This document shows, in pieces, positions 22,821 to 25,331 of a DNA stretch of 25,331 nt. Each line of letters opens with the position of its first letter. The stretch's first letter is position 1. A program made the translations under genes and the position numbers. Origin of the DNA: a virus; the IMG/VR virus record IMGVR_UViG_3300006754_000153, positions 1 through 25,331 of that record. One strand, given 5' to 3'. The notes under the pieces were generated by a model that worked only from the letters and a program-made list of their open reading frames with translations, had not been told where the DNA came from and ran no database searches.

Positions 22821-23009
22821 ATGACCACAGAAATTTCAGTTACTGATGAAGATATTAGAATGACATTACAGCAGAAAGTAAATCAGGTTACTAACCTTGA
22901 ATTACAACTAAATACTCTTGGTAGAGTTCTTGGTGAGAAGGATAATAAAATAGCAGAACTTGAAAAACAGTTAGAGCAAGAAGAATTGGAGTCAACTGAA
23001 GATGCCTAA
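22821..23009 (+). CDS. Small coiled-coil protein (62 aa)
   Basis: The ATG has AAGGAGG six bases upstream. Nearly the whole protein after residue 15 is a heptad-like helix (QQKVNQVTNLELQLNTLG and KDNKIAELEKQLEQEELE), ending acidic. Its end overlaps the start of a tiny basic gene. It could be an assembly chaperone or an oligomeric accessory protein. The function is unknown. Confidence 0.65.
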   Translation: MTTEISVTDEDIRMTLQQKVNQVTNLELQLNTLGRVLGEKDNKIAELEKQLEQEELESTEDA

Positions 23010-23073
23010 AGGTAAAGGTACTTACGGTAAACAAGTAGGAAGACCGCCTAAGAAAAAGAAACCTAAGAAATAG
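23002..23073 (+). CDS. 23-residue basic peptide
   Basis: The ATG lies inside the last codons of the coiled-coil gene, in a different frame, and the TAG ends 11 bases before the next ATG. The product begins MPKGKGTYGKQVGRPPK and is Lys-rich to its end. Short peptides with the start MPxGKGTYG and a VGRPPKK tail recur in phage structural regions, which supports a real gene. The role is unknown; binding to nucleic acid or an acidic partner is possible. Confidence 0.6.
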   Translation: MPKGKGTYGKQVGRPPKKKKPKK

Positions 23074-23084
23074 AGGTGTAACCA

Positions 23085-24359
23085 ATGGCTATAGTTCAAG
23101 GTCGCACAAGGGCTCAACTACGTCAGTCCATTGGGTATAACCTTGGTGCTACTCAAGTATCATCTGCTAGTGGAACTGGGTCTACTACTACAATAGTAGA
23201 CAATACTCTAGTTGGTGGTGATGATAACCACATAGGCAAGTGGGTGGTATTTAATGATGTCTCTGCATCTACAGTAGAGATTAGTAGGGTATCTGACTAT
23301 GTGGCTAGCACAACTACATTAACTGTATCTCCTGCATTTGCACAGACAACTGTAGCTAATGATACATATGAGTTATGGGATGATATATATCCACCTCTAA
23401 GGGTAGAAGACTTTATTAATCAATCTATCTTAGATGCTACTGGTCATGCCTATGATCCAGTAGAAAGTTTAGCTCTACACACAGATGGAAAGACACAGAG
23501 GTTTGATATACCTTCTGGTCTTTCCATGATTCAAAATCTTTACTACCGATCCAAGGTAGACTATGTACGACTTCTATCATGTAATAGTGTTATGGATGAG
23601 AACGTAGACTCTGACTTTGAAGTTACTGCTGATACCAAGATTAAGAAACAAGGTACTGCCAGTAACAGGATTGTTATTGCGGATGGGGCTGGTGCTGGAG
23701 ATATAGTTACTGACTCCATTGCGAGTAAAGACATTAGTCAGTATGATTACTTAGAGGGCTGGATTAAGATAACAAGAAGCAGTGAAGCTGCTACATCTGC
23801 TGGTAATTTAAAAATATTACTAGACGATACAGCTAACTGTGCCTCGCCTTTAGAAACTCTTGATGTTCCTGCGTTAACTGATGACACTTGGACATTCTTT
23901 AGAGTTAAGCTATCCAACCCGGAGAGCGACACAGAGATCATCTCTGTAGGTTTGGAGTACGATTCTGATTTAGGGGCTTGTACAGTCTGGTTAGATGATA
24001 TTAGTGTAGTTAAGAATGATTCAGCACAATGGGATAAGTTGCCCAGAAATCTATGGAAGATAGATAAACAAGAGAAAGCTGTAATCATTGATCACTATAC
24101 CCATGGGCTTGCTAGATATAATCTATTAAAGATTGTAGGGGGAGATAAGCCAGCATTACTTACTGCTGATTCTGATACATCAGAATTAGATGAACAGTAT
24201 CTTATAGCGACAGCTACTGCTCTTGCTTTTGCTTCAGCATCTGGTGGCCCTAATACCGATCCAGATAATAAGAACAACATGGCAGGATTCTGGATGGCTA
24301 AATCAGCACAGGCTAAGAGGCAGATACCATTTTTAACTGATATTAGATTGGTAGAATAG
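23085..24359 (+). CDS. Connector/neck protein with an inserted carbohydrate-binding-like domain (424 aa)
   Basis: The ends of the protein (about 1-165 and 315-424) look like one unit. RAQLRQSIGYNL, DDIYPPLRVEDFINQSILDA and the C-terminal ALAFASASGG...AKSAQAKRQIPF suggest a head-tail adaptor-like structural protein. Between them, about 170-310, is a beta-sandwich segment. It has QGTASNRIVI, DISQYDYLEGWIKI, NLKILLDDTANC, DDTWTFFRVKL and a closing VWLDDISV, which is the layout of carbohydrate-binding or galactose-binding-like domains. It may display a sugar-binding face on the virion neck. An AGGTG-type site precedes the ATG. Both domain calls are by pattern only. Confidence 0.6.
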   Translation: MAIVQGRTRAQLRQSIGYNLGATQVSSASGTGSTTTIVDNTLVGGDDNHIGKWVVFNDVSASTVEISRVSDYVASTTTLTVSPAFAQTTVANDTYELWDDIYPPLRVEDFINQSILDATGHAYDPVESLALHTDGKTQRFDIPSGLSMIQNLYYRSKVDYVRLLSCNSVMDENVDSDFEVTADTKIKKQGTASNRIVIADGAGAGDIVTDSIASKDISQYDYLEGWIKITRSSEAATSAGNLKILLDDTANCASPLETLDVPALTDDTWTFFRVKLSNPESDTEIISVGLEYDSDLGACTVWLDDISVVKNDSAQWDKLPRNLWKIDKQEKAVIIDHYTHGLARYNLLKIVGGDKPALLTADSDTSELDEQYLIATATALAFASASGGPNTDPDNKNNMAGFWMAKSAQAKRQIPFLTDIRLVE

Positions 24360-24369
24360 GTGTGCACCT

Positions 24370-25331
24370 ATGGTTGCTAAAGTAACTGCTAATAATGAGA
24401 TATCTCTTAATGGAGTTTACTATCCGTTAGTTCAGCCTGTACAAAGTTCTCTCGCTTCTATATACCCGGGCAAGATAATTATTGGTGACACTACTAAAGA
24501 TTCACAGACTCGCACATCTATTATTGCTTGGTCTGATTTTCAAGGTGGGATCGGTGTTAACCGAATGGAAGGTTCTGGAGATGTAGGTAGAGCGTGGTGG
24601 TCTACTTGCCAATTACGTTATAAGAACCATCTAGTCATGGGAGGACTTGCTATACAGACAGCATCAGTATCTCATGGGCTATCAGCTAATCAGGTTGGTG
24701 CAATAGGTGAATTAAGTGATGAGGTATATGCAGTATGGAATGGTACAGGATCAGAAAATCCCAAGTTATATAAGTACAACAATACCTCTGATACTTGGGG
24801 ATCAGAGATAAGTGCAAACATTCCAGATAAAGTAACAGATACGATTACTTGGACAGCAACTAATGGCACTACATATCTGGTATTTGCACACTATGACTCC
24901 AATGGTTCTGGTTATTCCTATTCTTCTAATGGTACAAGTTGGACTAATGATGGAACTGATGCCAAGTTTCTAGCTGTATGGGACGATAGGTTGTGGGGAA
25001 TAGACCATACAGGACAATTGTGGTGGTCTTATACTATTGGGTCAGAAACTAATGATGCAAAAATTCCATTACCTAATGGATATGTCACAGGTATGTTTGT
25101 TGCTAGAGATACAGGTGGCGAACCAATCATATATGTCAGCACTAAGAAGGGGCTGTTTGCTCATGATGCTGCTAACGCTAAGTTTGTAGAGACACAATTG
25201 TTTTTACCTTTTCATCCAGATGCTGGTAAAGGTGCTATGAGATGGAGAGATAGTGTTTATGTTCCTTCAGGGTTAGGAATATATAAATACATTAATGGTG
25301 CTAACGCAGCAGTAGTTACCATCATGGGGCC
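24370..25331 (+). CDS. Putative tail or fibre protein, N-terminal 320 residues (cut by window edge)
   Basis: The frame opens at an ATG at 24370 and stays open to the window end. It begins MVAKVTANNEISLNGVYYPL. The protein is beta-rich with regularly spaced Trp- and Asp-containing strands (DEVYAVWNGTGSE, TITWTATNGTTYLVFAHYD, DRLWGIDHTGQLWWSY, EPIIYVSTKKGLFAHD), suggestive of a beta-propeller or repeated-blade tail protein. The ribosome binding site is weak, and the gene starts ten bases after the previous stop, so coupling is likely. The C-terminus is not visible, so the type of tail protein cannot be fixed. Confidence 0.6.
   Translation, partial: MVAKVTANNEISLNGVYYPLVQPVQSSLASIYPGKIIIGDTTKDSQTRTSIIAWSDFQGGIGVNRMEGSGDVGRAWWSTCQLRYKNHLVMGGLAIQTASVSHGLSANQVGAIGELSDEVYAVWNGTGSENPKLYKYNNTSDTWGSEISANIPDKVTDTITWTATNGTTYLVFAHYDSNGSGYSYSSNGTSWTNDGTDAKFLAVWDDRLWGIDHTGQLWWSYTIGSETNDAKIPLPNGYVTGMFVARDTGGEPIIYVSTKKGLFAHDAANAKFVETQLFLPFHPDAGKGAMRWRDSVYVPSGLGIYKYINGANAAVVTIMG

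Overview
This window looks like a piece of a tailed double-stranded DNA phage genome (Caudoviricetes). The evidence is a standard late order on the plus strand: small terminase, large terminase, portal, scaffold-like protein, HK97-type major capsid protein, then decoration, connector and tail genes. I see no integrase, rRNA, tRNA or obvious host gene, so nothing shows whether the phage is temperate. The host cannot be named. Strong AGGAGG/GGAGAAG ribosome binding sites and TTGACA-type promoters indicate a bacterium with ordinary Shine-Dalgarno initiation and a sigma-70-like factor.

Layout. (1) Positions 1-5106, minus strand, is an accessory or early block that looks richer in G+C. Read in transcription order it holds a two-domain Lys-rich protein (5106-4429), a GP88-family protein (4397-3471), an unknown protein (3366-2710), a terminator-like hairpin, a promoter, a MoxR/CobS-type AAA+ ATPase (2540-1467), a 24-residue peptide, a VWA (MIDAS) protein (1358-249), another hairpin, and the start of a gene cut by the window edge. 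(2) Positions 5107-5710 is a divergent non-coding control region with hairpins, TTTCAnTGAAA operator-like palindromes and a 49-nt nested hairpin. (3) Positions 5711-7440 holds small plus-strand genes (membrane peptide, two small Cys/His proteins) and a 372-residue unknown. (4) Positions 7452-25331 is the packaging, head and tail module, including a 1781-residue presumed internal virion protein and three adjacent proteins that look related.

The most unusual signal is in the minus-strand block. From about 2600 to 5380 the DNA is packed with roughly fifty short, perfect, tight-loop palindromes (stems mostly 5-9 bp), inside genes as well as between them. About three quarters have a central triplet TTC/GAA or GTA/TAC, nearly always closed by a C-G pair, so one strand reads C(GNA)G, the loop type of the very stable DNA mini-hairpins. 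They occur in both orientations, sit within conserved codons of the GP88 protein, immediately upstream of three ribosome binding sites, and inside the spacers of two predicted promoters. They are nearly absent from the 20 kb late module. All counts were made by eye.

The AAA+ and VWA genes probably act together as a chelatase/MoxR-like remodelling pair. The late genes build the capsid and the packaging motor in the usual way.
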